A stretch of 5,252 nt of DNA from Rhodocyclales bacterium. Lineage in GTDB: Bacteria; Pseudomonadota; Gammaproteobacteria; Burkholderiales; Rhodocyclaceae. The position numbers were made by a program, and so were the translations under genes. Of the stretch, positions 4,707 to 5,252 are shown in pieces. Location of the stretch: positions 1 through 5,252 of the forward strand of contig JAIOPW010000456.1 in assembly GCA_021413665.1 (NCBI GenBank). Direction: 5' to 3'. Positions within the stretch are counted from its first letter, which is position 1, and each line of letters opens with the position of its first letter. The notes beneath the pieces were generated by a model. That model did not search any database. It worked only from the letters and a program-made list of their open reading frames with translations, and was not told the DNA's origin.

Positions 4707-5252
4707 ATGAACGAAGCCCGCGCCGCAAAAGTCGGTGAAAAGAAACTGCTGATCCTGCAGACCATCGCTGAAATGCTGGAACGCCCGGCGGCGGAGAAGG
4801 TCACCACCGCGCTGCTTGCCAAGCAGTTGCAGGTATCGGAGGCCGCGCTCTACCGCCATTTCGCCAGCAAGGCGCAGATGTACGAAGGCCTGATCGAGTT
4901 CATCGAAAGCGGCGTGTTTTCGGTGATCACCCAGATCGAAACGGCCGAGGAAGCCGGACTCAAGCAGGCCGAGGCCATCGTCGCCTCGCTGCTGCGTTTC
5001 GCGCAGAAGAATCGTGGCCTGACGCGGGTGCTGGTGGGCGATGCGCTGGTGCATGAAAATCCGCGCCTGCAGGCGCGCATCAACCAGTTGCTGGACCGCA
5101 TCGAGTCCACGCTAAAGCAAAGCCTGAAAGTCGCTTCGGCGCAAGGCGCCCTGGCGGCCGACCATGACTTTGGCGCCCACGCCGACCTGCTGGTCTGCTA
5201 CACGCTGGGCCGCTGGCAGCGCTTCGTCAAGAGCGCCTTCAAGGACGATCCG
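4707..5252 (+). CDS. slmA: Nucleoid occlusion factor SlmA, TetR family (3' end beyond window)
   Basis: A DNA-binding division regulator: SlmA bound to chromosomal sites blocks FtsZ assembly over the nucleoid. The window holds 182 codons, still open at base 5252. The E. coli protein has 198 residues, so only the last helix should be missing. The TetR-type helix-turn-helix covers about 32-55 and includes SEAALYRHFASK (44-55), nearly identical to the E. coli SlmA stretch. Further matches to E. coli SlmA as remembered are the LIEFIE segment (62-67), NRGLTRVLVGDAL (102-114), LQARINQLLDRIE (121-133) and RFVKSAFK (172-179). These make SlmA much more likely than a generic TetR regulator. The ATG at 4707 lies 18 bases after the argB stop, with only a weak GGAAAA ribosome site, so it probably depends on transcription from argB. 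An 8-bp palindrome CCACGTGG (4689-4696) fills half the gap. Confidence 0.93.
   Translation, partial: MNEARAAKVGEKKLLILQTIAEMLERPAAEKVTTALLAKQLQVSEAALYRHFASKAQMYEGLIEFIESGVFSVITQIETAEEAGLKQAEAIVASLLRFAQKNRGLTRVLVGDALVHENPRLQARINQLLDRIESTLKQSLKVASAQGALAADHDFGAHADLLVCYTLGRWQRFVKSAFKDDP

Noticed and set aside
4707..5252. Generic TetR-family repressor of argB
   Set aside because: The close match in the recognition helix and in several later segments to E. coli SlmA makes nucleoid occlusion factor the better call.

Overview
The window is GC-rich chromosomal DNA from what is most likely a betaproteobacterium, possibly near the Rhodocyclales. This rests on the look of ArgB and SlmA, the argB-slmA adjacency, the strong G/C third-position bias and the bacterial sigma-type promoters. 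No database search was possible, so the taxonomy is an inference. I see no rRNA, tRNA, CRISPR, insertion sequence or phage gene.

Layout. (1) 1-306, minus: the first 102 codons of an exported protein of unknown function, cut by the window edge, with a sigma70-like promoter in front of it. (2) 307-548: a divergent intergenic region holding that promoter, a terminator-like hairpin and, for the next gene, a good heat-shock (sigma32) promoter. (3) 549-962, plus: a small heat-shock protein of the Hsp20/IbpA class. (4) 966-3396, minus: a compact four-gene operon, in transcription order hvfA, hvfB, hvfC and a DoxX-family gene (HvfX type). (5) 3397-3803: about 400 bases of non-coding DNA with several inverted repeats, a direct repeat upstream of hvfA and a sigma70-like promoter upstream of argB. 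(6) 3804-4688, plus: argB, N-acetylglutamate kinase. (7) 4707-5252, plus: slmA, the TetR-like nucleoid occlusion factor, running off the end of the window.

The centrepiece is the hvf operon. hvfA encodes a secreted, lysine-rich, low-complexity 109-residue peptide. All six of its cysteines sit in short D/E-G/A-K-C-G motifs, and the first four are exactly ten residues apart. Behind it come a DUF692 enzyme (MNIO, multinuclear non-heme iron-dependent oxidative enzyme), its DUF2063 partner and a DoxX membrane protein, with ATGA overlaps between the last three genes. This is the arrangement known for HvfA/oxazolin and the bufferins. These are ribosomally made peptides whose cysteines are oxidised to copper-binding heterocycles before export. 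The system class is therefore already described. What is unusual here is the precursor: five of the six core motifs carry Asp rather than the canonical Glu, and one has Ala in place of Gly.

Second in interest is the hsp20 leader. Its sigma32 promoter is followed by two mutually exclusive helices, one of which would mask the Shine-Dalgarno sequence. That makes it a candidate RNA thermometer.
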